Made by a program: the position numbers and the translations under genes | In this document: in pieces, positions 20,964-26,715 of the stretch | How positions within the stretch are numbered: the stretch's first letter is position 1 | Layout: the number at the start of each line of letters is the position of its first letter | Notes under the pieces: model-generated | Database searches by the model: none | The model's input: the letters and a program-made list of their open reading frames with translations, nothing else | Told to the model about the DNA's origin: nothing | DNA from: a virus | IMG/VR virus record: IMGVR_UViG_3300031227_000212 | Location: 1 to 34,331 of that record | Length of the DNA: 34,331 nt | Strand: one strand, 5' to 3'

Positions 20964-21309
20964 TTTTTACATCCTCCCAGTCATTCAATAAATGTTCATG
21001 AATTTTCGTAATCTGATTTAGTCCTGTTTCTGTTCTGGCAGTAACAGTATTACCCACACTAATTTCCAGGTCGGTAAATTCATCGAGGTTTAAGACAATT
21101 GGAAGCCATCTAAAACAACCACCTATAACTCTAAGTGGGCAGATTTTACGTTCGGGGCGGGAAGGTAGTAAAACTCTACAACAATAGTTCCGGCAAAGAG
21201 GGCACTCAGGTCCATCTTCTTCATTCCTAGGATCAAACCTTTTAATCATTTGTTCATGCTCTTCAGCTTTCATTGTTACAGGAATTCCATCAAAGTATGC
21301 TCTTTTCAT
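20956..21309 (-). CDS. cysteine-rich protein (117 aa)
   Basis: Residues 36-65 hold six cysteines (CPLCRNYCC, then C57 and C65), compatible with a zinc or iron-sulfur site. The C-terminal half is strand-rich and then helical (LDEFTDLEISVGNTVTARTE). GGAGG precedes the ATG. It is part of the run of small metal-site proteins at 19-24 kb. No recognised family. Confidence 0.63.
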   Translation of the reverse strand: MKRAYFDGIPVTMKAEEHEQMIKRFDPRNEEDGPECPLCRNYCCRVLLPSRPERKICPLRVIGGCFRWLPIVLNLDEFTDLEISVGNTVTARTETGLNQITKIHEHLLNDWEDVKNA

Positions 21310-21310
21310 T

Positions 21311-21556
21311 TTAATCCTCCCTATTCTCCGCTCTTTTATTAGGCACTACCTCTTCATATATACCTGTATGCTTAAACACAGTACCCGGTCCCTCATCCCA
21401 ATTCATTCGCCCTTCATTTCCTGGACAGTAACTTTTAGGAATAAACATATTATAGAAATCAGATTGATAATCCCCTCCGCAGTGTGAACCGAACGAAAGA
21501 CCACAGTTTCCGCATATCTCGTGCATATTTTTATCTATATCGTTTTCATACTTCAT
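21311..21556 (-). CDS. small cysteine/histidine protein (81 aa)
   Basis: CGNCG at 15-19, C26 in SHCGG and C44 in SYCPG make up a likely metal site. The remainder is loop-rich (GRMNWDEGPGTVFKHTGIYE). GAGGT lies about 8 bases before the ATG. The gene overlaps its upstream neighbour by 11 bases. Function unknown. Confidence 0.62.
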   Translation of the reverse strand: MKYENDIDKNMHEICGNCGLSFGSHCGGDYQSDFYNMFIPKSYCPGNEGRMNWDEGPGTVFKHTGIYEEVVPNKRAENRED

Positions 21557-21794
21557 CGTTACTTACCTCCCTAAGTTTTTTCAGTTTAACCATATAAAAG
21601 AAGAATGAACCTCTATATATTCCAGATGATTCGTCTAATATTATGTTACAGGCAATGTAAGCACCATTAGATACGTCGCCCAGTCTGCCAACTGTGCCAG
21701 TTTTACCAATAAGGTCTATTCCAGGATATGCTGCATCGTGTGTACCAATAGCCACAATTGTTACCCTGTCGCCTCTTTTATAATTCCTTTTCAT
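21546..21794 (-). CDS. small beta-barrel protein, KOW/SH3-like (82 aa)
   Basis: The protein begins MKRNYKRGDRVTIVAIGTHD and continues GKTGTVGRLGDVSNGAYIAC, the strand-turn-strand pattern of KOW-type SH3 barrels that bind nucleic acid or ribosomal/transcription proteins. It then has a further strand pair (FFFYMVKLKKL). I chose ATG 21794 with GGAGAT about 5 bases upstream; an in-frame codon 18 bases earlier has no site. A transcription-factor-like role is possible. Confidence 0.6.
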   Translation of the reverse strand: MKRNYKRGDRVTIVAIGTHDAAYPGIDLIGKTGTVGRLGDVSNGAYIACNIILDESSGIYRGSFFFYMVKLKKLREVSNDEV

Positions 21795-21972
21795 CACATA
21801 TCTCCTGTCCATCTTTACAGATTATTCTAACTTTACCATTTGTTGGTTTCCTATGCTTAACTCGTCGATAAGCAGTCTTGTATAAGAGTGACTTGACTGC
21901 ACTTATCTCTGAGTAAAAGTGCATTCTTGTAGGAAATAACTCTTCGGCAATTGCTTTCAGCTTGTTATTCAT
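21778..21972 (-). CDS. hypothetical basic protein (64 aa)
   Basis: Unrecognised. A helical N-terminus (NNKLKAIAEELFP) is followed by a basic helix (AVKSLLYKTAYRRVKHRK) and a terminal strand pair (KVRIICKDGQEIC). I chose the ATG at 21972, which overlaps the end of the small AUA-start candidate upstream and has GGTGG about 8 bases away. The alternative at 22005 has no visible site. Confidence 0.57.
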   Translation of the reverse strand: MNNKLKAIAEELFPTRMHFYSEISAVKSLLYKTAYRRVKHRKPTNGKVRIICKDGQEICDEKEL

Positions 21973-22075
21973 CTTCTTTTTCCACCCAATCTTTGGTAGG
22001 AGCATTAACCATTCTTGTTAAGATACTATCTGAACGTAAACGATTTATTCCACAGTCTTTGCAGAAAAATTTTAT
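21965..22075 (-). CDS. candidate 36-residue CxxC protein with AUA start
   Basis: A frame closed by TAA at 21965 reads KFFCKDCGINRLRSDSILTR and continues to an acidic end, with a CxxC knuckle like its neighbours. Its stop overlaps the next ATG, as usual in this genome. No ATG, GTG or TTG exists at its 5' end. The natural start position is ATA at 22075, which overlaps the upstream stop as ATAA, exactly where an ATGA overlap would be expected. AAGGA lies about 12 bases upstream. Either AUA initiates, or a G-to-A change has killed the start. Confidence 0.4.
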   Translation of the reverse strand: MKFFCKDCGINRLRSDSILTRMVNAPTKDWVEKEDE

Positions 22076-22473
22076 AACACGGAATTTTCCTTTCTTTTTT
22101 CTTTTTCTTCATCTTCTGTTTCCTTTCCCCATTTCAAATCTCTAATGATTCTTGCGTAATACGAACGTTTTTTAGGGTTAGTGGCGTTGTCCCATTTACG
22201 GTACGGTGATCTTGCACTCTCACAAGTAAGTGCATGATTACCCCAATTTATTGGGCAAGTATCACAAGTGGCATCAGTTGTTGCCTTACAAGCAAAACAA
22301 GAACCATGCAGATTAGCCCACTCACCACCATTCATCTTCCATCCAGGCCAATCGAATTTTTCTCTTAATCGTGTAAACTTTTTATTTTTTACTATTATTA
22401 TTTCTTCAGGATATCTATATAAATCATCCCACAACTCCATATGTCCTGCGTGATTGTTATTAACTGCTTCCAT
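22072..22473 (-). CDS. zinc-binding protein (133 aa), paralogue of the gene at 23035-23439
   Basis: The core DWPGWKMNGGEWANLHGSC begins a metal site with CFAC, then CDTCPINW: four cysteines in two CxxC pairs, followed by an ARIIRDLKW helix. The 23035-23439 product has the same order (WPGWKRYGGEW, CFCC, CSNCPVQW, CRIIQNLPW). The C-terminus is a highly acidic/basic repeat (ETEDEEKEKRKE). GAGGA lies 4 bases before the ATG. The two proteins are clear paralogues within 0.6 kb. Zinc binding is likely; function unknown. Confidence 0.7.
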   Translation of the reverse strand: MEAVNNNHAGHMELWDDLYRYPEEIIIVKNKKFTRLREKFDWPGWKMNGGEWANLHGSCFACKATTDATCDTCPINWGNHALTCESARSPYRKWDNATNPKKRSYYARIIRDLKWGKETEDEEKEKRKENSVL

Positions 22474-22689
22474 TTAATCCTCCCGTTTATGCAGATTTTC
22501 GTGATCTGTGGAATAAATCGTTTCGCATTCTTCTAATGAAATTGCCCTTAGTGAAAGTAAATAACTATCTGATTCAGGAAAGACAAATTCGCTTCCCTGT
22601 CTTTGCTTCCACAGTTTCCATCTCCTACTTTTTTCTAATTCTTTCCGAGTTAAATCATTATGTACCATAAATACATCAACTGGTTGCAT
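22474..22689 (-). CDS. hypothetical protein (71 aa)
   Basis: Unrecognised. It has a basic helical middle (TRKELEKSRRWKLWKQRQG) followed by strand/helix segments (YLLSLRAISLEECETIY). I chose ATG 22689, with AAGGAG 7 bases upstream, over a TTG two codons earlier. It overlaps the metallopeptidase gene by 14 bases and abuts the zinc paralogue gene. Confidence 0.6.
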   Translation of the reverse strand: MQPVDVFMVHNDLTRKELEKSRRWKLWKQRQGSEFVFPESDSYLLSLRAISLEECETIYSTDHENLHKRED

Positions 22690-23038
22690 ACTCAAACTCC
22701 TTACCTCTAATTAATTCTACATATTGTTCATCTGTAAAAGTGTTTAAGTAAGTTTTTAGGCATTTGACTCCTTCAATTTCTACAGCCTTCTTATCTTTTG
22801 CATTTTTCCAAGCCCACTGCCAAGCCTCTACTTCCATAGCAAATCGAGTTCTTTCAGAGTTGTTGTCTCCCTTATGCTGAAGAACACAATGACCTACTTC
22901 ATGCAGTATTGTGGAGAGTATAACTGGGGCACTATAAAATATTGTCTCTGGTAAAGGAATCTGCCGTGCTGTGTAAATATCCGGGTCTTCAGAGAAATAC
23001 GGTCTTTGGCAAAAATGAATACCTCCGGGTTTCGTCAT
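22676..23038 (-). CDS. small HExxH zinc metallopeptidase (ImmA/IrrE-like)
   Basis: The 120-residue protein has the zincin motif HEVGH at residues 46-50, preceded by a hydrophobic helix (VILSTIL). A downstream glutamate in MEVEAW (about 69-72) could be the third ligand. The compact size and motif resemble ImmA/IrrE-type (COG2856/M78) peptidases, which cleave regulatory proteins such as phage or ICE repressors. In a lytic early operon it may destroy a host regulator or defence factor; that target is speculative. AGGAGG lies 6 bases before ATG 23038, which overlaps the upstream stop (ATGA). Confidence 0.72.
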   Translation of the reverse strand: MTKPGGIHFCQRPYFSEDPDIYTARQIPLPETIFYSAPVILSTILHEVGHCVLQHKGDNNSERTRFAMEVEAWQWAWKNAKDKKAVEIEGVKCLKTYLNTFTDEQYVELIRGKEFEYATS

Positions 23039-23439
23039 TGCCAATCCTCCTGTCTAAATTGTGGGTACCGTTCAACTCTTAAATCACTGAATATAAAAGT
23101 TTCTATCTCAAACTCTTCACCTTTCCAAGGAAGATTCTGAATAATTCTGCAATACAGTTTGTAATCATCCTTATCTACTGAAGTAAGCATTCTATGCCAT
23201 GCTGATTCACTGCTAAGACAAGGAAGATAACTGTCATATTTACCTAATTCGGTCCATTGAACTGGACAGTTACTACAACTTCCTCTTGTAATTTCACAGC
23301 AAAAACAATCTGACTGGCATATAGTCCACTCACCACCATACCGTTTCCATCCGGGCCAGTAGTGTTTCGATTCGCCTGTTGTGCACATCCAGGCATACAT
23401 TAACCGATGACCTATCTTTGCATTTTCACGGCTTATCAT
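23035..23439 (-). CDS. zinc-binding protein (134 aa), paralogue of the gene at 22072-22473
   Basis: The shared core is WPGWKRYGGEWTICQSDC, CFCC, CSNCPVQW and a late CRIIQNLPW segment. Its N-terminus (ENAKIGHRLMYAWMCTTG) and C-terminus (RVERYPQFRQEDWQ) differ from the paralogue. It overlaps both the 45-residue gene upstream and the metallopeptidase downstream by 4 bases, so the three are translated together. The duplicated pair brackets the metallopeptidase. Confidence 0.7.
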   Translation of the reverse strand: MISRENAKIGHRLMYAWMCTTGESKHYWPGWKRYGGEWTICQSDCFCCEITRGSCSNCPVQWTELGKYDSYLPCLSSESAWHRMLTSVDKDDYKLYCRIIQNLPWKGEEFEIETFIFSDLRVERYPQFRQEDWQ

Positions 23440-23573
23440 AGTTTTACCCCTTGGCTTCGGTCATAGTCTAACTGAAGTTCTTTCATCCAGCGCATAAACT
23501 TTACTGTATGCATGAGACCTCGTGCCTTCTCTGCATTGTATGTTGCGAGAACTTGAATTTCGTATTCAGTCAT
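23436..23573 (-). CDS. small helical protein (45 aa)
   Basis: This short gene has a near-perfect AAAGGAGGT about 6 bases before its ATG and a 4-base overlap with the next gene. The product is one or two amphipathic helices (MTEYEIQVLATYNAEKARG, then HTVKFMRWMKELQLDYDR). Its strong ribosome-binding site suggests high expression. Function unknown. Confidence 0.72.
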   Translation of the reverse strand: MTEYEIQVLATYNAEKARGLMHTVKFMRWMKELQLDYDRSQGVKL

Positions 23574-23575
23574 AT

Positions 23576-23773
23576 TTACGACCTCCTTTGACGCTTAGTA
23601 CCAGTTTGGTGTCTCTTTACCTTACGAGCTTTTCTTAGCTCTAATCGGCACCGCGCAGGTTTAGCTTGAATTCTGTTTGCCCGTCCTTTAAGGCACAGCC
23701 GATGAAATTCCCTATCATTTTCGGTACGGACAAATGCTATCAACATATTATAATCTGCAAATATATTACCCAT
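23576..23773 (-). CDS. hypothetical highly basic protein (65 aa)
   Basis: Unrecognised. A short strand-helix N-terminus (MGNIFADYNMLIAFVRTEND) precedes a strongly basic tail rich in R and K (RANRIQAKPARCRLELRKAR). It is likely to bind nucleic acid. It overlaps the upstream zinc gene by 8 bases; the ribosome-binding site is weak. Confidence 0.58.
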   Translation of the reverse strand: MGNIFADYNMLIAFVRTENDREFHRLCLKGRANRIQAKPARCRLELRKARKVKRHQTGTKRQRRS

Positions 23774-24032
23774 TAGTTTTTACCCAATCTTTACCCTGCT
23801 TTGTATACTCCTGGCCTATACCAAGACCTATTCCACGGCCCCAGATTGCATGGCATATTGGACACATGATAAGCCATGCACTACCGGATTTAAGCCTACC
23901 ATCGTAGAATACTTTATCAAGTAAACTGTCGCATATGTTACAATCAGTGACTTCACCGTACCAAACTATTGGCTTTTGAGATCTTTCCTCTTCTATCATT
24001 TCTGCGTAATCCCTTTTTACAGTTTCATCCAT
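23766..24032 (-). CDS. zinc-ribbon protein (88 aa)
   Basis: Two CxxC pairs, CNIC near residue 31-34 and CPIC near 57-60, are separated by about 22 residues, the classic zinc-ribbon spacing. A glycine-rich loop and a basic end follow (GRGIGLGIGQEY). I chose ATG 24032 with AAAGGTGG 5 bases upstream; a GTG three codons earlier overlaps that site. Probably a nucleic-acid or protein adaptor. Confidence 0.65.
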   Translation of the reverse strand: MDETVKRDYAEMIEEERSQKPIVWYGEVTDCNICDSLLDKVFYDGRLKSGSAWLIMCPICHAIWGRGIGLGIGQEYTKQGKDWVKTNG

Positions 24033-24043
24033 TTCATCCACCT

Positions 24044-24196
24044 TTAAACAGTTAGTATATATCCATTACCTACACACATAGTTCCTAATTCCATACCAAG
24101 GATAACTAAGAACCACCAACCGTCTACCGTTAGGATACCATCCTGAGTTTGTGACAGAATATCCTCCCAGCAAGCTTCTTCAACTTTGTTCTGCAT
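24044..24196 (-). CDS. 50-residue membrane protein
   Basis: GGAGG lies 4 bases before the ATG. The acidic N-terminal part (VEEACWEDILSQTQDG) is followed by one hydrophobic span (WWFLVILGMELGTMCVG) ending LTV. It fills the gap between two other small genes exactly. Unknown function; another of several tiny membrane peptides in this block. Confidence 0.65.
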   Translation of the reverse strand: MQNKVEEACWEDILSQTQDGILTVDGWWFLVILGMELGTMCVGNGYILTV

Positions 24197-24206
24197 CTTG
24201 CCTCCA

Positions 24207-24404
24207 TTATTTATAAAATACAAAGTGAATCAGGTTATTCTTGCGGATTACCGCTACAAAGTCACCGTGGCAGCAGAAGTCATAAAAGATGATAACATTG
24301 AAAGACTCTTTATGACTGTTCACTAACCAATCAAACTTCCTTTCAGTAATTGTACCGCCGGGAATGTACTTAGCAACTAAACTCTGTATTGATTTTAAAT
24401 CCAT
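24207..24404 (-). CDS. hypothetical small protein (65 aa)
   Basis: Unrecognised. A helical first third is followed by strands (NVIIFYDFCCHGDFVAVI, LIHFVFYK). The ribosome-binding site is weak (AAGG about 13 bases away). The palindrome copy at 24429-24443 lies 25 bases upstream of its start, so this gene could be controlled through that site. Confidence 0.55.
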   Translation of the reverse strand: MDLKSIQSLVAKYIPGGTITERKFDWLVNSHKESFNVIIFYDFCCHGDFVAVIRKNNLIHFVFYK

Positions 24405-24428
24405 TTATTTCTTTTTCCCTTCCAGAAA

Positions 24429-24443
24429 GGTCAAATATTGACT
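24429..24443. promoter_or_regulatory. 15-bp palindrome, copy 3 (intergenic, opposite orientation)
   Basis: GGTCAAATATTGACT, preceded by TCCAGAAA, is the 18711 copy turned around: on the minus strand it reads TTGACC followed by TTTCTGGA. It sits between the TAG of one small gene and the start of the next. Confidence 0.62.
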
Positions 24444-24449
24444 TTTTAT

Positions 24450-24608
24450 CTAACACCCACCGCCTTTACCTAAGCGTTTCATTGAATAGTACTTATCGTA
24501 TTCTACCCATTTCTTTCGGGCTAACTCAATTGCTTTAATTTCACTAAATTCTGCCTTCATATACCGTTTAGTTCTAAGGTCGATAACTCGTAACCTTTCC
24601 ATAAACAT
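24450..24608 (-). CDS. small basic helical protein (52 aa)
   Basis: GGAAGGTG lies about 5 bases before the ATG. The product MFMERLRVIDLRTKRYMKAE continues as a charged helix (IKAIELARKKWVEYDKYYS) and ends GKGGGC. It could be a small helix-hairpin DNA or protein binder. It ends seven bases before the palindrome at 24429-24443. Confidence 0.65.
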   Translation of the reverse strand: MFMERLRVIDLRTKRYMKAEFSEIKAIELARKKWVEYDKYYSMKRLGKGGGC

Positions 24609-24624
24609 AATTTCACCTTCCTTA

Positions 24625-25104
24625 TTACTTAATGTTAATTACTTCCTGCCCACAAATAGAACAGGCCCATTTATATTTCTCGAACGCTTCTTCCTCAATA
24701 TCAAATGAACCAAGGTGTTTAACTTTACTATCTATCTTTATATGAGCAATCCATTTCTTAGTCAGCTTATGCCATGATACACCGGGATACTTAGAAGAGT
24801 ATTCTTTTCTTTTATGCTGAGTATTTTGCCGGTGCGTTACTAAGCGTAAATTGTTACCTTGGTTATTCAGTCCATTATAATCCATATGGTTTATAACATA
24901 TCCTTTAGGAGGTTTAAATCCGACCACTGCCCAATGCATAAAGCAAGTGTAAATGGATTTATCCTGTTGTAATAACTCCGTACTTGCGTAGTAAAGTCCT
25001 TTGGAACTACTTGAAACCAGATGCCAATTGAATTGATTCAACTGTTCAAATACATCATCATCAACTAAAGCAACTTTATCCTGCGTCAATTGTATTTCTT
25101 GCAT
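24625..25104 (-). CDS. HNH endonuclease with AP2 DNA-binding domain
   Basis: This 159-residue protein has an HNH_3-type nuclease core (MHWAVVG with H57, INHMDYNGLNNQGNNLRL at 71-88) and a C-terminal AP2/ERF-like domain. The AP2 part has the typical KYPGVSWHKLTKKWIAHI pattern near 105-122. Such proteins are free-standing homing endonucleases that cut and invade related phage genomes. It is the first gene behind the strong promoter at 25130-25158. Because that promoter would leave only about 7 bases before ATG 25116, I prefer the third in-frame ATG at 25104. It may be a mobile element that landed beside the control region. Confidence 0.87.
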   Translation of the reverse strand: MQEIQLTQDKVALVDDDVFEQLNQFNWHLVSSSSKGLYYASTELLQQDKSIYTCFMHWAVVGFKPPKGYVINHMDYNGLNNQGNNLRLVTHRQNTQHKRKEYSSKYPGVSWHKLTKKWIAHIKIDSKVKHLGSFDIEEEAFEKYKWACSICGQEVINIK

Positions 25105-25129
25105 ACCCATTTCCATTCGTTTTATTTAT

Positions 25130-25158
25130 ATTATACACCCACTTTTTCCAGCCGTCAA
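25130..25158 (-). promoter_or_regulatory. strong leftward promoter of the early block
   Basis: On the minus strand TTGACG (25158-25153) and a perfect TATAAT (25135-25130) are separated by exactly 17 bases. This is the best sigma-70-type match on the leftward strand that I found. It would start transcription near 25123 and drive the HNH-AP2 gene and the following early genes. Confidence 0.78.
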
Positions 25159-25191
25159 TAGTTTTTTTGTGCCTATGTAAGATTGTTTCAT

Positions 25192-25226
25192 TGGTAAACG
25201 GTAACCGGTATGCGGTAAGCGGTAAT
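25192..25226 (+). repeat. left array of five GGTAA heptamers
   Basis: Five adjoining 7-mers TGGTAAA, CGGTAAC, CGGTATG, CGGTAAG and CGGTAAT run without gaps. Inverted copies form the right array at 25454-25497. Such phased short repeats are the usual look of initiator or regulator binding sites (iterons). Confidence 0.82.
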
Positions 25227-25453
25227 GTTTCTGTGGGTCCAGACATCTGCGGGGATATATATTTTAAAATTTTTGGTTTATTCAGGTAGTGTTTACTACT
25301 GTTAGTTATTATATTACTATATTAATTATAATATATTATTACTAATAGATATAAGAGTATACACAGAGAAGAGCAAACACTGACAAGCCCTCCCACACTC
25401 ACTGGGTAAAAGGTCAAACCGAAACCGCCCAAATGTAAGGACCCAAAGACATA

Positions 25454-25497
25454 TTACCACTTACCGTTTACCGTTTACAATTTTACAATATTACAAG
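25454..25497 (-). repeat. right array of inverted GGTAA/GTAA heptamers
   Basis: TTACCAC, TTACCGT, TTACCGT and TTACAAT run in tandem from 25454 to 25481, followed by two more TTACAAT/G units at 25483 and 25491. They are the inverted partners of the left array, with the outer units degenerating from TTACC to TTACA. Confidence 0.8.
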
Positions 25498-25507
25498 ATT
25501 CGTAAAA

Positions 25508-25522
25508 GGTCAATAATTGACT
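25508..25522. promoter_or_regulatory. 15-bp palindrome, copy 4 (beside the candidate origin)
   Basis: GGTCAATAATTGACT followed by TTTCTGA lies 11 bases outside the right heptamer array. A half site AAAAGGTCAA also occurs inside the symmetric region at 25417-25426. Confidence 0.62.
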
Positions 25523-25540
25523 TTTCTGAAGAACGGAAAC

Positions 25541-25705
25541 TTACTGAATTCTCCAATCAACACAGTATTCTGTCACTGCTCCGAAGTTATTCAGCCATAA
25601 CATATTGCCCTCTTTTCGATCATACTTGTCGCTCGGCTTGTTTAACCACCTAAGCCAGGAGGTTATGTTTAGTTTCCGTTTTATTTCAGAGTTTAAATGT
25701 ACGGG
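25541..25705 (-). pseudogene. open frame with protein-like sequence but no start codon
   Basis: This minus-strand frame is open for 54 codons and ends TAA at 25541. It reads like a real protein (ITSWLRWLNKPSDKYDRKEG, then NFGAVTEYCVDWRIQ), with tryptophans and balanced composition. The only ATG (25603) would give 20 residues. It is in the same frame as the gene at 25721-25957, after TAA and TAG stops. A 10-bp inverted repeat AACGGAAACT/AGTTTCCGTT (25534-25543/25672-25681) brackets most of it. It may be a decayed gene or the lost tail of the upstream gene. Confidence 0.35.
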
Positions 25706-25720
25706 CTAAGTTAAGTTAGT

Positions 25721-25957
25721 TTAGCAAGTTTTTCGATTCATTCTTCTTAGGTATGAGTAGTTGATTGCCAGTGCTTCGAAGTTACCTGATTTGATAAGTT
25801 CATCTTTTACTGCTCGCTCAGTATCTTTGAGCTTCCACTGTATATCTCTTGCTTCCTGTTTTAGATCTTGCATCTTAGTGACTAAGTCAAATATCTTACT
25901 GCTTGTTCCTAGTTGTGATATTTTACTCTGAAATTGTTCGCTCATTGGTGCTGACAT
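25721..25957 (-). CDS. hypothetical helical protein (78 aa)
   Basis: I chose ATG 25957 with GGAG about 6 bases upstream; longer in-frame starts run into the repeated leader element. The product is helical with a coiled-coil look (FDLVTKMQDLKQEARDIQWK, LKDTERAVKDELIKSG) and a basic, aromatic end (NYSYLRRMNRKTC). It is the last gene before the candidate origin. A role in origin function is possible only by position. Confidence 0.6.
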   Translation of the reverse strand: MSAPMSEQFQSKISQLGTSSKIFDLVTKMQDLKQEARDIQWKLKDTERAVKDELIKSGNFEALAINYSYLRRMNRKTC

Positions 25958-25996
25958 ATTGTACTCCATTCCAGCCCGCACACTTAACCCTGAAAT

Positions 25997-26023
25997 ATTC
26001 ATGCCCTTCACAATGTACCCTTA
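25997..26023 (-). repeat. leader repeat, copy A (inverted partner of 26651-26677)
   Basis: Read on the minus strand, this 27-base element starts TAAGGGTACA and ends GGCATGAAT. It agrees with the plus-strand sequence at 26651-26677 at 23 of 27 positions. The two copies bracket the gene at 26039-26617. Confidence 0.7.
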
Positions 26024-26038
26024 GGTTAAGTTACTTAG

Positions 26039-26617
26039 TTACTTGCTTGCTTCGACTGCCGCCTGCATAAGTTCTTTCAACTTCTCTGCATCTTCGGTAG
26101 TGAATTCGGGCTGGCCAGGAATATTTGCCATTGCTTTCTTCATAACCAAACCTTCAAGGCTAACAACCTTAGAAGCTTCTCGAATTGCACTTGCGAGTGC
26201 TTTGGCCTCGGCATTTCCGGTGCTATTCGCTCTGACCTTACCAATGACACTTACTTTTCCGGTAGCGGTGAGTTCAAGTCCCATCTTAGAAGCTTCATTG
26301 TAATTATCCTGCAATGCTTGTATCTTTTCCTTTTCGTCTTTTACCGCGCTTACCGAGTCCGATAACCATTGTTTACTTCCGTAATACTTCATAACCTGAG
26401 TGTCAAGGACTTTCAAGTCGAAGTATATCAGCTTACCGCAGGGGAAACTTGCTATGGCCATGTCACCGAGCTTTGACCATGATACTTGCTTCTTTTCGTT
26501 CGCTTCGCCGTCTTTGACTTCTGCAATAACTTCGATAACTGTGGGAGCTTTAATACTCTCTTCATTGAAACCGTCGATAACTTCATTCATATCATTCATA
26601 TTCTGATGTTCATTCAT
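26039..26617 (-). CDS. hypothetical early protein (192 aa)
   Basis: I chose ATG 26617 with AAAGGGG about 8 bases upstream; the longer open frame reads through a repeated leader. The N-terminus is polar and acidic (NEHQNMNDMNEVIDGFNEES). A strand-rich part follows (APTVIEVIAEV, GKLIYFDLKVLDT), then long helices with alanine- and lysine-rich composition (AEAKALASAIREASKVVSLE). It may be abundant, with good codons and a strong site. It is bracketed by 27-bp inverted repeats. No family recognised. Confidence 0.68.
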   Translation of the reverse strand: MNEHQNMNDMNEVIDGFNEESIKAPTVIEVIAEVKDGEANEKKQVSWSKLGDMAIASFPCGKLIYFDLKVLDTQVMKYYGSKQWLSDSVSAVKDEKEKIQALQDNYNEASKMGLELTATGKVSVIGKVRANSTGNAEAKALASAIREASKVVSLEGLVMKKAMANIPGQPEFTTEDAEKLKELMQAAVEASK

Positions 26618-26650
26618 TTGTTGTACCCCTTTCAAGAGTCGGAATGATTG

Positions 26651-26677
26651 TAAGGGTACACAATGAAAGGCATGAAT
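26651..26677 (+). repeat. leader repeat, copy B1
   Basis: A 27-base element beginning TAAGGGTACACAATGAAAGG. It is inverted relative to copy A at 25997-26023 and lies in the leader of the 26039-26617 gene. It is separated by one base from the next repeat (26679-26705), with which it shares TGAAAGGCA. Confidence 0.7.
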
Positions 26678-26678
26678 T

Positions 26679-26705
26679 CGAGTTTGCACCTTAATGAAAG
26701 GCACG
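26679..26705 (+). repeat. leader repeat, copy B2 (inverted partner of 26937-26963)
   Basis: A 27-base element beginning CGAGTTTGCACCTTAATGAA. It agrees with the complement of 26937-26963 at 22 of 27 positions, with perfect CGAGTTTG and TTAATGAA blocks. The pair brackets the gene at 26716-26916. Confidence 0.7.
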
Positions 26706-26715
26706 AAAATTTAAT

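Larger units (their letters stand above)
25192..25497. other. candidate replication origin: mirror-symmetric iterons around an AT-rich core
   Basis: From outside to centre on both sides the order is GGTAA heptamers, a 7-8 base spacer, TGGGTCC (25234-25240) or its complement GGACCCA (25439-25445), then an ACAT-containing, G-rich stretch. The blocks GGTAATGTTTCTGTGGGTCC and the complement of 25439-25458 agree at about 17 of 20 positions. The middle, about 25255-25355, is almost pure A/T (TATTACTATATTAATTATAA and similar). Repeated binding sites around an easily melted core are typical of replication origins. A large regulatory operator is the alternative. It lies just upstream of the early promoter, with no gene inside. 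Confidence 0.65.

Noticed and set aside
22060-22110. Programmed -1 frameshift from the 22072-22473 gene into the CxxC frame at its A-rich end
   Set aside because: The A-runs do not place a proper X-XXY-YYZ heptamer in the reading frame of the upstream gene; an AUA start overlapping the stop explains the layout better.
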